Part shown: piece by piece, positions 43,412-51,898 of the stretch | Layout: each line of letters begins with the position of its first letter | Numbering within the stretch: position 1 is the first letter of the stretch | Source of the DNA: Mangrovitalea sediminis | Lineage (GTDB): Bacteria > Pseudomonadota > Gammaproteobacteria > Pseudomonadales > Oleiphilaceae | Length of the DNA stretch: 64,000 nucleotides | NCBI RefSeq assembly: GCF_002514725.1 | Contig: NZ_NTLB01000001.1 | Coordinates: 372,001 to 436,000 of the forward strand | Reading direction: 5' to 3' | Translations under genes and position numbers: made by a program | Notes under the pieces: generated by a model | Database searches by the model: none | Told to the model about the DNA's origin: nothing | The model's input: only the letters and a program-made list of their open reading frames with translations

Positions 43412-44290
43412 TCAACCTGCCGACGCCAACGCTAGCGCCAGCTGCCCCACCGAGGGATCGTCCAACAAAGTCTTGGAATCCGGTTTCGATGTCGCGAGCA
43501 TTCGAAAATGCGACGCACAAACCGCCACCCACAACGCATCACAACCACATGCCACTGCATGGGAGCGCAATTGGTTAAGCCACCCCCAGGATGCCAGCAA
43601 AGCCTCCTTCTCCCCGGCCAGCCAGAAGGCACCAAGCGCATCCAGCCACCCTCCCAAAATCTCGTCGCCGGTGGGGGCAGGGACCTCTGGATGATGCAAG
43701 CCGGCCAGAAAATAACCCTGCTCCGCCTTGCTGACGGTATTGAGGAATACAGGTACGGTATCGGCCAAGCGTCGCGCCAGATCCAGCAAGGTATGCGGTT
43801 CACCGCCTTTGAGCTCGAACTCCACTTCCGCCAACGGCCGTTGACGCCCCTGTGCTTCGATCAGGCCATGATCAAGCGCGCACTCGACCTCCCCCGACAC
43901 CGTTACAATGCGCCAGGCGTCCCGTTCAAAGTGATTGGCGAAAACCGGCTGCAAAGCGCCCTCCCCCAATGGCAGCCCCTCAACGCCAGCCTCCTGCAAT
44001 ACCGCGAGATCCAGCGTCGCCCCAGCGACAAACCACTCCCATTCATTACGCTCATGCACACCATTGCGTGCCTGCCCCTTGCTCTTCAAGGTTTGGATAT
44101 AACGGTCCCCGGCCTTGCGGATACGCAGTGCAACGTGCTGCCGATTCAGGTCGCTCTGATCGGTGTCGAAGTAGATATTTTCCAGGCGGCGAACTCCCTG
44201 GGACTCCGCGCCTATATCAATCAACCAGCGGCGGACTTCGGGAAAGGAGGATGGGGACAGTGTCAGCTTGATTTCAGTTTCGCGCGCCAT
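43412..44290 (-). CDS. CYTH-domain protein (YgiF-like inorganic triphosphatase), short form
   Basis: The N-terminal CYTH domain (about residues 1-200) starts with the diagnostic EXEXK motif in MARETEIKLTL. Conserved basic and acidic residues of the triphosphate tunnel follow (ALRIRKAGDRYIQTLKSKG and LAEVEFELKGGEP, shortened here to EFELKGG). E. coli YgiF is about 430 residues with a full CHAD domain. This protein has 292, and its last 95 residues look like a shortened or degenerate CHAD remnant. Tripolyphosphate hydrolysis is inferred. Upstream of glnE on the same strand. Confidence 0.85.
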   Translation of the reverse strand: MARETEIKLTLSPSSFPEVRRWLIDIGAESQGVRRLENIYFDTDQSDLNRQHVALRIRKAGDRYIQTLKSKGQARNGVHERNEWEWFVAGATLDLAVLQEAGVEGLPLGEGALQPVFANHFERDAWRIVTVSGEVECALDHGLIEAQGRQRPLAEVEFELKGGEPHTLLDLARRLADTVPVFLNTVSKAEQGYFLAGLHHPEVPAPTGDEILGGWLDALGAFWLAGEKEALLASWGWLNQLRSHAVACGCDALWVAVCASHFRMLATSKPDSKTLLDDPSVGQLALALASAG

Positions 44291-44414
44291 GACGTTCCTT
44301 GGTTTGGAAAAGCGACCATTTTGGAGACGTCAGTATGGCAAAGCGAAACCCGCTGCGCACCTGGATAAACCAAAGGCCCCGACGCACCGTTGGCAGCGCG
44401 CCAGGGCTTTTCCA

Positions 44415-45581
44415 TTACCAGGTTACTTCAGCCCGCGCACCAACAACCCAGGCGTCATCCACGGAGGAAAGCGCCCCGGGAGACTGGATGTACTGAATAT
44501 CCGGTTGCAGACTGAAATGATCCCCAAATACCGCTTGATAGGTCAGTTCATACGCTGTTTCAGCCTGCGTGCTGCCCGCCGTCACGTCTCGATAGGCATT
44601 GCTGAGATGCACCCTCGCAATGCCGAAACCTGCGGTATCGTCCGGCCGACCGGGCACCAGTCCCGAGAAGGTCATGCCGGCACCCATGTAATGATCGAAG
44701 GTGTTACGCGACGCGTCAGCGCCCCCCAGTTGAGTGAATAGGCTAAACGGGACCCCCAGATAACGGGACGAGAAATGCTTCTCTCCCAGGAAATAGAGCC
44801 CCTGATTGCTATTACGGAGGTTGCCCTTGGGGTCTTCGAAATCGCCATCACGATGCCAAGCGCCCACCCCCAGCTTGTACCCGTCGTCACCGGACACCTG
44901 AACCCCGGCTTCGAGATTGATAAAGGTTCCATCACCCTGGCGCCACTCTACGTGGGTCCCATAAGGATGCCCCGCCAATCCAGGCGTACCGTCATAGACG
45001 CCACCCATGACGTAGATTCCCGCATCGTTCTGCCAGCGCATAACGCCCCCCAACGTCGATTCAGGGAAGGTGCTCAGCCCCACCTGGCCAACCGAAGGGT
45101 CGAGCCCAAAAGAGCTATTGATAAACAGACCGGCGCTGTCCAGCGTATCGAATAATGCGTTGTAGTCCTGCACCCCCAGCCTGACGCTCAGCCCCTGGGC
45201 CTTAAAATCGTGCTGATACCAGGCCTCAAACACGCGTACTGTATTGGTCGCCTCATTGTTATCCAAACCCTGAAGGTCGCCTACGCGAGCAGAAATGGAG
45301 GTACCCCCCAAGCCCAGCACATCAAGATGGACAACGTCGTTCCCGGAACCCTGCAAGGCACGACTATCCACTGTCGTCGTGAGATGCAGCGCTGAAGGAG
45401 AGCCGCTGCCATGCTCCGCCCCCCCCGAGACGTTGTTGAAATAGTCCTGGGCAAAATCCAGGGACACATCAACGCCGGGCGACAGCGTCGCCGCATTCGC
45501 TGCAGTGAGGCCAGCCAACACGTTGAACACCAATAATGAGGACGTTGCAGAAAAGGAACGGCACAATCGTTTTCGTTGCAT
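44415..45581 (-). CDS. OprB-family carbohydrate-type porin
   Basis: Outer-membrane barrel of the OprB family. ATG 45581 (GGAG six bases upstream) gives 388 residues with a signal peptide ending ANA near residue 29. Family segments are LFINSSFGLDPS, GGVMRWQNDAGIYVMGGVYDG (within YVMGGVYDG), HFSLQPDIQYIQSPGA and the terminal VGARAEVTW. These are typical OprB hallmarks, including the C-terminal aromatic residue. The upstream frame extension crosses the promoter and is not coding. A Fur-box-like sequence overlaps its -10 box, so iron control is likely. Confidence 0.86.
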   Translation of the reverse strand: MQRKRLCRSFSATSSLLVFNVLAGLTAANAATLSPGVDVSLDFAQDYFNNVSGGAEHGSGSPSALHLTTTVDSRALQGSGNDVVHLDVLGLGGTSISARVGDLQGLDNNEATNTVRVFEAWYQHDFKAQGLSVRLGVQDYNALFDTLDSAGLFINSSFGLDPSVGQVGLSTFPESTLGGVMRWQNDAGIYVMGGVYDGTPGLAGHPYGTHVEWRQGDGTFINLEAGVQVSGDDGYKLGVGAWHRDGDFEDPKGNLRNSNQGLYFLGEKHFSSRYLGVPFSLFTQLGGADASRNTFDHYMGAGMTFSGLVPGRPDDTAGFGIARVHLSNAYRDVTAGSTQAETAYELTYQAVFGDHFSLQPDIQYIQSPGALSSVDDAWVVGARAEVTW

Positions 45582-45676
45582 GAGCGTCTCCGGTCTCTTG
45601 TCGCAAGATAGATTCAGGCACCCCAACAAGGCACCACTCAAAAGCCACGCCAGATTGCCAGGAATCAATCTCCAAT

Positions 45677-45711
45677 GCAAACGATTATCATTTGTCGAGT
45701 GAGAGTTGCAA
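45677..45711 (-). promoter_or_regulatory. Fur-box-like site overlapping the OprB-like porin promoter
   Basis: The minus strand reads AATGATAATCGTT at 45692-45680, 12 of 13 matches to the Fur-box core AATGATAATCATT; flanking matches are poor. It overlaps a -10 GATAAT (45689-45684), which is 16 bp from a -35 TTGCAA (45711-45706). The placement fits repression by Fur-iron. Confidence 0.6.
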
Positions 45712-45720
45712 GCGCATAAC

Positions 45721-45748
45721 AAAAAACGGGCCCCGAAGGACCCGTTTT
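45721..45748 (-). terminator. Terminator of the DcaP-like porin gene
   Basis: AAAACGGG / CCCGTTTT stem with inner CC/GG and a CGAA loop, one mismatch, followed on the minus strand by TTTTTT. Confidence 0.8.
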
Positions 45749-45820
45749 AATACTCAAGCCCGAGCCGACGTTGCCGGAACGGGCATCAGGACCGGCAGAG
45801 CCGCCCCTGACAACAGCCTC

Positions 45821-46966
45821 TTAGAAGCTGTATTTTGCAGAGAACTGCAGACGGTTGGCGTTACCAGTACGACCAACTTCGTCAGTTACCCAGTAATGGG
45901 CAAATTCAACACCATACATCAGGTGCTTAACCGGAGAGATGGTGTAAGTCAGGTAAGCGTTCTGCTCTTTCTTGTGAGTAGTGGCGCTTGCCATCGGATC
46001 GACGTCGCTCTTGGTATAACCGTAAGACAGAGTCAGGTCCGAGTTGGAAGTCAGAGCCTGAGAAGCGGACAGGTTAGCACCAGTTTGCTTCAGAGTCTGA
46101 ATCTTGCCAGTGGAGTCAACATATGCACCCTTGAAAGTACCCGGATACATGTAGGAGCCCAGGCCTTTACCGTGGAGGATACCCGCACGCAGCGTGGTGC
46201 CGGAGTCCAACGCGATCGAGATGTTCGCCATCGCGCCCCAACCGTTAGCGGTGTCGTTGTTGCCGTTGGGCGTGTCAGTCTTGTACTGACGACCCAGAGC
46301 ACCTACGGCGTAGTTGATCATGCCTGCTTTGCCTTCAAAGCGTGCGGTAAGATCAGGTACTTGGCCTTTGGCACCAGTGCCGTCCAAATCGCCAGACTGA
46401 GGCTGCTCCATCGCTACTGACAGTGTGCCAGCACTCGAAGCCATGGTGTAACGGATCTGGCCGTGACGGAAGCCACCAGCGTGACCGGAGGGGCCGTCCC
46501 AATCCAGAGTGTCAGCCCAGTCGTTCCAAGAGGTGAAGTTAGTCCAGGTTTGACCAACCAGGATACCTTGCCACTCAACATAGGCATGACGAATACGGAA
46601 AGCGTAGTTCGCACCGCCGCTTGCCCAGTCACCTTCCAGTTTCGCCTTCACGTCACCCATGTCGGTACCTTGGGTAAAGTTGAAGCCCAGACGGGTTTGC
46701 TGAGAAGTGAAGCTCAAGTGACCGTTGGTTTCGTTGGCGTTGGCCGCCGGAGTGGTCAGCACGCTTCCGATGTCAGCGGCAGGGCTAGTGCTGCCCAAGC
46801 TCTCGCCCAGGTCATAACGCACGTCCGCCTTAACATAACCGTAAATATCAACCTTGGTGTTATCGCCGCCGGTAATCGTGAACGCCGATGCCGCCGTCGT
46901 GTAGCCCGCAACCAAGCCAGTCGCCGCAATGGCCAAACACAGCTTGTTGAGTTTGTTGTGTTTCAT
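45821..46966 (-). CDS. DcaP-like trimeric porin
   Basis: Outer-membrane channel of 381 residues. Signal peptide to ASA near residue 28. A mature start DIYGYVKADVRYDLGES is typical of DcaP-type porins. LEGDWASGGANYAFRIRHAYVEWQG (within FRIRHAYVEWQG) and LVGQTWTNFTSWNDW (about 130-145) are DcaP hallmarks. The C-terminus LQFSAKYSF ends in Phe. DcaP relatives take up small dicarboxylates or negatively charged solutes; the substrate here is not known. Codon use looks strongly biased, suggesting high expression. Confidence 0.85.
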   Translation of the reverse strand: MKHNKLNKLCLAIAATGLVAGYTTAASAFTITGGDNTKVDIYGYVKADVRYDLGESLGSTSPAADIGSVLTTPAANANETNGHLSFTSQQTRLGFNFTQGTDMGDVKAKLEGDWASGGANYAFRIRHAYVEWQGILVGQTWTNFTSWNDWADTLDWDGPSGHAGGFRHGQIRYTMASSAGTLSVAMEQPQSGDLDGTGAKGQVPDLTARFEGKAGMINYAVGALGRQYKTDTPNGNNDTANGWGAMANISIALDSGTTLRAGILHGKGLGSYMYPGTFKGAYVDSTGKIQTLKQTGANLSASQALTSNSDLTLSYGYTKSDVDPMASATTHKKEQNAYLTYTISPVKHLMYGVEFAHYWVTDEVGRTGNANRLQFSAKYSF

Positions 46967-47536
46967 TTTTTTCTCACTCCATCTTTGTTTTTTGGGGGGC
47001 GCTTAAAACTCAAGAATCCTGACAACTTGTTCTGCAAAGTTAAACAATTTTCACTTCTGTGAAACATTAAAAGACTTCACCAAATTGTCAAGTTTTTGGG
47101 TTCTTGTTCTTTAGTCTTAGTGAATAACCCACCGACCGGATTACAGAGATCTGGGTCCTGTTCTTCAAGTCGGGGATGTCGATCGAAACAACAGACATGA
47201 GTGCCGAAGCAACCATTTAGCGTTTCCAATTTTTAATCAATGCGCGACAGCATAGCAACCAAAAGCGAAGCACGTCACGCCCTCTGACACCGAATACGCA
47301 AGATTTTAACTGAGACAATAGTGGTAGAAGAAAGGAAACGACAACCTCCAAACCGCAAGAGAAAATATTTTTTCTTTATTTTTCAAATAAATAAGATTCA
47401 ATGAAAAATTGAAAAAGAAAATCTCTTGCCACCTAAATCATTGACTCAGATCGTCAAAAGGCCCCGGCTAATGCCGGGGCCTGTCAGGAAAAGCAGCCCA
47501 ATCGTCACGACAGGGCTGCCCGCGCCCCAACCTCGA
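46967..47536. other. AT-rich intergenic region between two porin genes
   Basis: Gene-free stretch of 570 bp. On the minus strand a perfect -35 TTGACA (47091-47086) has only a poor -10 near 47068, a candidate promoter of the DcaP-like porin. A TTTCAC/GTGAAA hairpin lies near 47050-47065. The segment 47361-47440 is very AT-rich with a TTCAAT/ATTGAA palindrome (47397-47413). The terminator at 47456-47482 belongs to the next porin. Confidence 0.45.
47456..47482 (-). terminator. Terminator of the Pho-box porin gene
   Basis: Perfect 10-bp stem AGGCCCCGGC / GCCGGGGCCT with a TAAT loop, followed by TTTT on the minus strand. Confidence 0.85.
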
Positions 47537-48544
47537 TCAGAACTTGTGTTCCATACCCAGGGCAATGTAGGTGGTCTTGTCCCCATTGTCCTTCTTGAGC
47601 TGGGTGACCCATCCTTCAACCTTGGTATTTTTTGCCAGCTTGTAGTCTGCACCGATAGAAGCATCTTTCTTATACTTCGCCAGACCCAGCTTATAGATGT
47701 CAGAGTCGCCGTACTCTGCTTTCAACGTCGCAGCACCGATGCTGTAACCGGCGCTGACAAGGTAGCCGTTCTCGCTATCGCTGGCGCTTGCACCGTTGGT
47801 CGGAGCACAGGAGGACAGAGTGGAGTCGTTACACTTGGTACGCTGCCACATGGCACCCAGTTGCAGGTCGCTAACCGGCGTTACGACACCGGTTACGCGC
47901 AGCGTGTTGGCATTGGCAATGTTCTGGTCATAGGCAACGGCCCCGTAGAACATGCCGGCATCCATCATCACAGCCGCAGAAATACCGTTCTTCTGGGTAT
48001 TCTTGTTGTTCGAGTTAGCCGCATTGTCCTTGCTCATCACATAGGCAACAGACGCTTTCAGACCGCTCAGCGACGGTGTGGTGTACATCACCAGCTGATT
48101 CAGGCGATTTTCACCATTCATGATCGAAGCAAAATCACCGTCGACATCGTTGAACTGGTCAACCTTGCCTTGCGAAGACTTCATCGGGGTATCGTGACGA
48201 CCACCGATCAAGGTACCGAAATCGCCTTTCAGGCCCAGGAACGTGTTACGGGCGCTCCAGTTGTTACCGTTGTTGATCTGGCCATCGATGCCGTATTCGG
48301 CTTGATAGATCACGCTCAGGTTGTTGTAACCTTCAAGCTTGGTCGCGCCCTTGAAGCCAATGCGGGAAGCGTGGCTTTTCAGTTCATTCGTGTTGGTGGT
48401 GGTGCCGCTGGTTTCGGTACGTACGTAATCAGCCGACAGACGCAGCTTACCGTATACCTTACCGTCGATCGGACCTTCAGCATGCGCAGACATTGCAGTG
48501 AGGGAGGCGACCACCGCAACTAAAGGAATCAGCCTGAACTTCAT
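47537..48544 (-). CDS. Gram-negative general porin, predicted PhoB-regulated
   Basis: A 335-residue outer-membrane porin of the Porin_4/OmpC-like superfamily. Signal peptide to AHA at residue 22. Mature start EGPIDGKVYGKLRLSADYV, then SRIGFKGATKLEGYNNLSVIYQ (within SRIGFKG, about 61-67). FLGLKGDFGTLIGGRHDTP (about 102-120) is the constriction-loop signature, and the C-terminus IALGMEHKF ends in Phe. A tandem Pho box lies 67-106 bp upstream, so phosphate-starvation induction and a PhoE/OprP-like role are inferred. It is not of the OprP sequence family. Confidence 0.87.
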   Translation of the reverse strand: MKFRLIPLVAVVASLTAMSAHAEGPIDGKVYGKLRLSADYVRTETSGTTTNTNELKSHASRIGFKGATKLEGYNNLSVIYQAEYGIDGQINNGNNWSARNTFLGLKGDFGTLIGGRHDTPMKSSQGKVDQFNDVDGDFASIMNGENRLNQLVMYTTPSLSGLKASVAYVMSKDNAANSNNKNTQKNGISAAVMMDAGMFYGAVAYDQNIANANTLRVTGVVTPVSDLQLGAMWQRTKCNDSTLSSCAPTNGASASDSENGYLVSAGYSIGAATLKAEYGDSDIYKLGLAKYKKDASIGADYKLAKNTKVEGWVTQLKKDNGDKTTYIALGMEHKF

Positions 48545-48836
48545 GGAATCACTCCTTGCCTTTCAAAAATATGGGAGAAGTTTGCACAGGCGAGATGGTG
48601 GCGGCGGACGATGACAGTTTGATAAAAACGGAGTGACATTCAGATGACAGAAGCTCAGAAGACCCGCTTCATAACGACTTGAAAAATCGTGTATTTTTTG
48701 AGCGAAAGCAACAAAAAGCTCCCTCGCGACAGCACCTTAAGCAAACGAAAAACGAAGCCGTCAATAAGACTTCAGCCGGAGATGGGCCCCATGATCGATG
48801 ACCATGAAAGAGGCAAAATGAGGGGAGAAACGGCGT
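48545..48836. other. Intergenic region carrying the Pho-box promoter
   Basis: Contains the tandem Pho box (48611-48650) and, beyond it, an AT-rich stretch at 48660-48720. No gene is supported; a short plus-strand frame at 48689-48874 has no ribosome-binding site and runs into dtd. Confidence 0.5.
48611..48650 (-). promoter_or_regulatory. Tandem Pho box upstream of the porin gene
   Basis: On the minus strand CTGTCAT (48650-48644), ATGTCAC (48639-48633) and CTGTCAT (48617-48611) start 11 and 22 bp apart. That is the 11-bp phasing of PhoB half-sites. A weaker TTTTTAT fills the missing phase. The first pair matches the Pho-box consensus at 13 of 14 half-site bases. TTTTAT lies about 6 bp downstream of the first pair as a possible -10. 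Confidence 0.75.
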
Positions 48837-49304
48837 TCAGACGTTCAGCAGAAAGGTCACAGGCCCGTCATTGATCAGACTGACCTGCATGTCCGCACCG
48901 AAGCGACCGCTAGCCAGAGTCATAGCATTCGACCGCCCGACATTGAGCTCGGAAAGGCGCTCTCGGGCCTTATCCAGAAAGCGCTCGTAGAGTTGCAACC
49001 CCAGTGCGGGGTCGGCACCTCCCGAAAAACTGGGCCGTAATCCCTTGTGGGTGTCTGCGGCCAACGTGAACTGTGAAACGACGAGAAGGTCATAGCCGCA
49101 ATCGACAAGACTACGATTCATGCGCCCCTGCTCGTCAGGAAAAATACGATAGCGGATAACTCGATCGAGTAGGCGCTGTGCCGAGTCATCCGTATCGGCC
49201 GCCTCAATCGCCAGGAACAGCAGGATTCCCGCATCAATCGCACCGACCGTGCAACCATCGATCGAAACCGATGCCCGGCTCACTCGTTGTATCAATCCCT
49301 TCAT
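48837..49304 (-). CDS. dtd: D-aminoacyl-tRNA deacylase
   Basis: Hydrolyses D-amino acids (and glycine) mischarged on tRNA. The 155-residue protein opens MKGLIQRVSRASVSIDG. It has the SQFTLAADTHKG motif (about 77-88) and the Gly-cisPro motif in INDGPVTFLL (about 144-153). These are the two signatures of bacterial Dtd. Length slightly exceeds 145, which is common. It begins 15 bp after the pip stop on the same strand, so the two are likely cotranscribed. Confidence 0.96.
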   Translation of the reverse strand: MKGLIQRVSRASVSIDGCTVGAIDAGILLFLAIEAADTDDSAQRLLDRVIRYRIFPDEQGRMNRSLVDCGYDLLVVSQFTLAADTHKGLRPSFSGGADPALGLQLYERFLDKARERLSELNVGRSNAMTLASGRFGADMQVSLINDGPVTFLLNV

Positions 49305-49318
49305 ACCAGGCTACAGCA

Positions 49319-50287
49319 TCAGTGGGGGAAAAACTGGGGACGCAAACGCTCCCCCATGCGCGCGCAGGCCTGCATGAGTGCATCGATGATGGCAGGCTCC
49401 GAAGCCGAATGTCCGGCATCGCGCACAATATAAAGTTCTGCATTGGGCCAGGCCTTACTCAGTGCCGTCGCGTTATCCAGCGGGCATACCATGTCGTAAC
49501 GGCCGTGCACAATGACACCGGGAATATCCGCAATCCGACCGGCATTACGCAGAATCTGATTCGGCTCCAGGAAGGAGTCATTCATGAAGTAATGGCACTC
49601 CACCCGAGCCAACGAAATCGCCACATGCGGATGGCCGAAATGCTCAACGACACGGGGATTCGGATGCAAGGTAGCGCACCGCCCCTCCCAGACCGACCAA
49701 GCCTTGGCGGCCTGCATTTGCTCCAGCTCATTTTCACTGGTCAGGCGCTTATAATAAGCCGATACGAGACTACCACGCTCTTCGACAGGAATCGGCGCGA
49801 CAAAGTCTTCCCAATAATCAGGGAATATGCGGCTGGCGCCGTTCTGATAAAACCAGTGAATATCTTCCGGGCGACAAAGAAAAATGCCGCGGAGCACGAG
49901 CGCCAGCACATTTTCCGGGTAGGTTTCGGCATACACCAGGCTGAGCGTGGAACCCCAACTCCCACCGAACAACATCCATTGCTCGACTCCCAGGAAGTGA
50001 CGGATCTTTTCCAAATCCTCCACCAGATCGAGCGTTGTGTTGTCCTGCAACTCCGCCAACGGCGTAGAGCGGCCACTGCCGCGTTGATCGAACAACACTA
50101 TCCGAAACAGCTCGGCATCGAAGTATCGCCGGTAGTAGTCCTCACACCCCGCGCCCGGCCCGCCATGCACGACGACGACAGGAATCCCCTGCGGATTGCC
50201 GCACTCTTCGACATATAGCTCGTGTAACGAGTCGACCTTGAGGCGGTGCTCTGCATAGGGTCTGATTTCGGGGTAAAGCGTCAACAT
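49319..50287 (-). CDS. pip: Proline iminopeptidase
   Basis: Alpha/beta-hydrolase peptidase (S33) that releases N-terminal proline from peptides. From ATG 50287 it has 322 residues. The oxyanion motif HGGPGAG is near residue 40 and the nucleophile is in GGSWGSTLSL (about 110). The catalytic Asp is in VHGRYDMVCP (about 270) and the His near GHSASEP (about 298). The upstream frame extension to 50416 has no suitable start signal and overlaps the SDR gene. Followed by dtd, a pairing common in gammaproteobacteria. Confidence 0.94.
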   Translation of the reverse strand: MLTLYPEIRPYAEHRLKVDSLHELYVEECGNPQGIPVVVVHGGPGAGCEDYYRRYFDAELFRIVLFDQRGSGRSTPLAELQDNTTLDLVEDLEKIRHFLGVEQWMLFGGSWGSTLSLVYAETYPENVLALVLRGIFLCRPEDIHWFYQNGASRIFPDYWEDFVAPIPVEERGSLVSAYYKRLTSENELEQMQAAKAWSVWEGRCATLHPNPRVVEHFGHPHVAISLARVECHYFMNDSFLEPNQILRNAGRIADIPGVIVHGRYDMVCPLDNATALSKAWPNAELYIVRDAGHSASEPAIIDALMQACARMGERLRPQFFPH

Positions 50288-50405
50288 CGGTGAGGATCCT
50301 TTCACGGATTTTTCCTGACTGTAGAGCATCGCTGGCAACGATGCTACAGCGGAAAGACCGAGACTTGATCCAGATGCCGATATCGCCACGGTCGGCCTAC
50401 GACAC

Positions 50406-51188
50406 CTAGCCGGCAATCAGGCGATAGGCGATACCGGCCACCCAGCGCCGAGGCATCAATCTCACGGAAAAGACGGTCAGGCGATTCATCCAGCCAGGGA
50501 TCACAATACGCTGCCCCCGCCAAAGCCCCCTGACGGCTTCCTTCGCCACCGGCGCCGGCTGCATCGCCATGCCCAATAGCAGCTTTGAGTCATTCTTTGC
50601 CACCGTATGGAAATGCGTATCGACGGCCCCCGGGCATAACGCCGTCACCCGCACGCCTTGCGAGCGCAGTTCGGTATCCAAGGCCTCCGACAGTGAGAGA
50701 ACGAATGCCTTGGTAGCGCAGTAGATCGCCATCAACGGCCCTGGCTGAAAGGCAGCGACAGATGCCACATTGAGGATACGACCACCACCGCGGCGCACCA
50801 TATCCCGACCGAACAGATAGCAGAGCGACGTCAGGGCCCCCATATTCAGTTGCATCATGCGCTGCTGATCAGCCAGGGGCAGCTCCATAAAAGCGCCTTT
50901 CAGTCCAAAGCCCGCATTGTTGACCAGGACATCCACTTCCAGCCCCAACGCCTGTACCTTCTGGTACAAGGTGTCCGCCGCATCCGGCTGCGCCAGATCC
51001 AGGGCTATCACTGTCGCCTCGACATTCCGCTCCGTACGTAGCCGGGTTGCCAGCTGCTGCAGGGCCTCTTCACTTCGCGCCACCAATATCAGGTGATTGG
51101 CCCGCCGGGCCAGATCCAGCGCCATATCACGCCCAATGCCCATCGAGGCACCGGTTATTAAAACGGTTTGTTGCTTTTGTTCCGCCAT
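50406..51188 (-). CDS. Short-chain dehydrogenase/reductase
   Basis: NAD(P)-dependent SDR of 260 residues. Cofactor motif TGASMGIGRDMAL (about 11-23), NNAG near 90, catalytic Ser in LNVASVAAF and YCATK (about 155-159). It resembles the DltE/YdfG-like subgroup with a C-terminal membrane-proximal helix (WMNRLTVFSVRLMPRRWV). Substrate unknown. It is divergent from the ArsR-type regulator; inverted repeats between them suggest control by it. Confidence 0.85.
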   Translation of the reverse strand: MAEQKQQTVLITGASMGIGRDMALDLARRANHLILVARSEEALQQLATRLRTERNVEATVIALDLAQPDAADTLYQKVQALGLEVDVLVNNAGFGLKGAFMELPLADQQRMMQLNMGALTSLCYLFGRDMVRRGGGRILNVASVAAFQPGPLMAIYCATKAFVLSLSEALDTELRSQGVRVTALCPGAVDTHFHTVAKNDSKLLLGMAMQPAPVAKEAVRGLWRGQRIVIPGWMNRLTVFSVRLMPRRWVAGIAYRLIAG

Positions 51189-51249
51189 CTCTGATTGCCT
51201 CCGTCATCCCCGGCCTTGAGCTTCTACCGAGAACCATCACCAATAACAG

Positions 51250-51290
51250 TTCGAAGAATATAAAACTATTCTATACTTCGAAATATGTCA
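51250..51290. promoter_or_regulatory. Inverted repeats between the SDR and ArsR-type genes
   Basis: TTCGAAG (51250-51256) and CTTCGAA (51276-51282) are perfect 7-bp arms. The right arm is also the centre of a palindrome ATAcTTCGAAaTAT (51273-51286, 12 of 14 symmetric). The location in an AT-rich stretch between divergent genes fits an ArsR-family operator. Confidence 0.5.
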
Positions 51291-51393
51291 AACTATAATA
51301 AATGGACAGGCAAACACTGAGAGATTCCGGGGAAGAGGTTTGAAAACCGAGGAAGAGAACGGCTATTCTTGCCGCTGCCAGCAAGGGGGCTTT

Positions 51394-51711
51394 ATGCGCG
51401 ACACGAAACCAAGTCATCAAGACATCGCCAAGGCATTTAAGGCCCTGTCGAACCCCAACCGACTGCGTATCTATCAGGAAATACTGCAGCGCCAACGACA
51501 CGATGTCGGGCCAGACGATGGCAGCGGCTGCCTACTCTACGATTTCATCAACTCACTGAAGATCGGCGCCCCGACCATCTCCCATCACGTCAAGGAGCTG
51601 GTCAATGCCAACCTGATCCGGGTGGAACGTAACGGCAAGTTCCTCACCTGTTACCTGAATACAGACATGCGACGCAGATTGGCAGAATTCCTCGGCGAGG
51701 GCGACGACTGA
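51394..51711 (+). CDS. ArsR-family transcriptional regulator
   Basis: A 105-residue winged-helix regulator. ATG 51394 has AAGGGGG four bases upstream; the upstream extension is less likely. The HTH is AFKALSNPNRLRIYQEIL followed by APTISHHVKELVNANLIRVERNGKFLTCYLN (within TISHHVKELVNANLI). The metal-binding ELCVCDL box of arsenic sensors is absent, so it should sense something other than arsenite. Divergent from the SDR gene with TTCGAA-containing repeats between them. Confidence 0.88.
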   Translation: MRDTKPSHQDIAKAFKALSNPNRLRIYQEILQRQRHDVGPDDGSGCLLYDFINSLKIGAPTISHHVKELVNANLIRVERNGKFLTCYLNTDMRRRLAEFLGEGDD

Positions 51712-51743
51712 AAAGGCCTCGCCCCAGCTTCCGACGGCGCATC

Positions 51744-51780
51744 CGAAGCGACACCACAATCTGTGACGGCGCTTCGATTT
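51744..51780 (+). terminator. Possible weak terminator after the ArsR-type gene
   Basis: CGAAGCG (51744-51750) and CGCTTCG (51770-51776) with a 19-nt spacer, followed by ATTTT. The long loop makes this weak. Confidence 0.3.
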
Positions 51781-51898
51781 TCACACTTCACGGCTGTCAC
51801 ATTGGGCAAAAATCCACCACCCCCCTTCTTTTCGCGAGAGCCGCCCCGTAAACTGAAACAAAATGTTACAAACTGGCGATATGCCAGAAGGCCTCCTC

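Noticed and set aside
42532..43578. A 348-codon open frame on the plus strand
   Set aside because: Antisense to glnE and the CYTH gene, with no ribosome-binding site and no recognisable protein.
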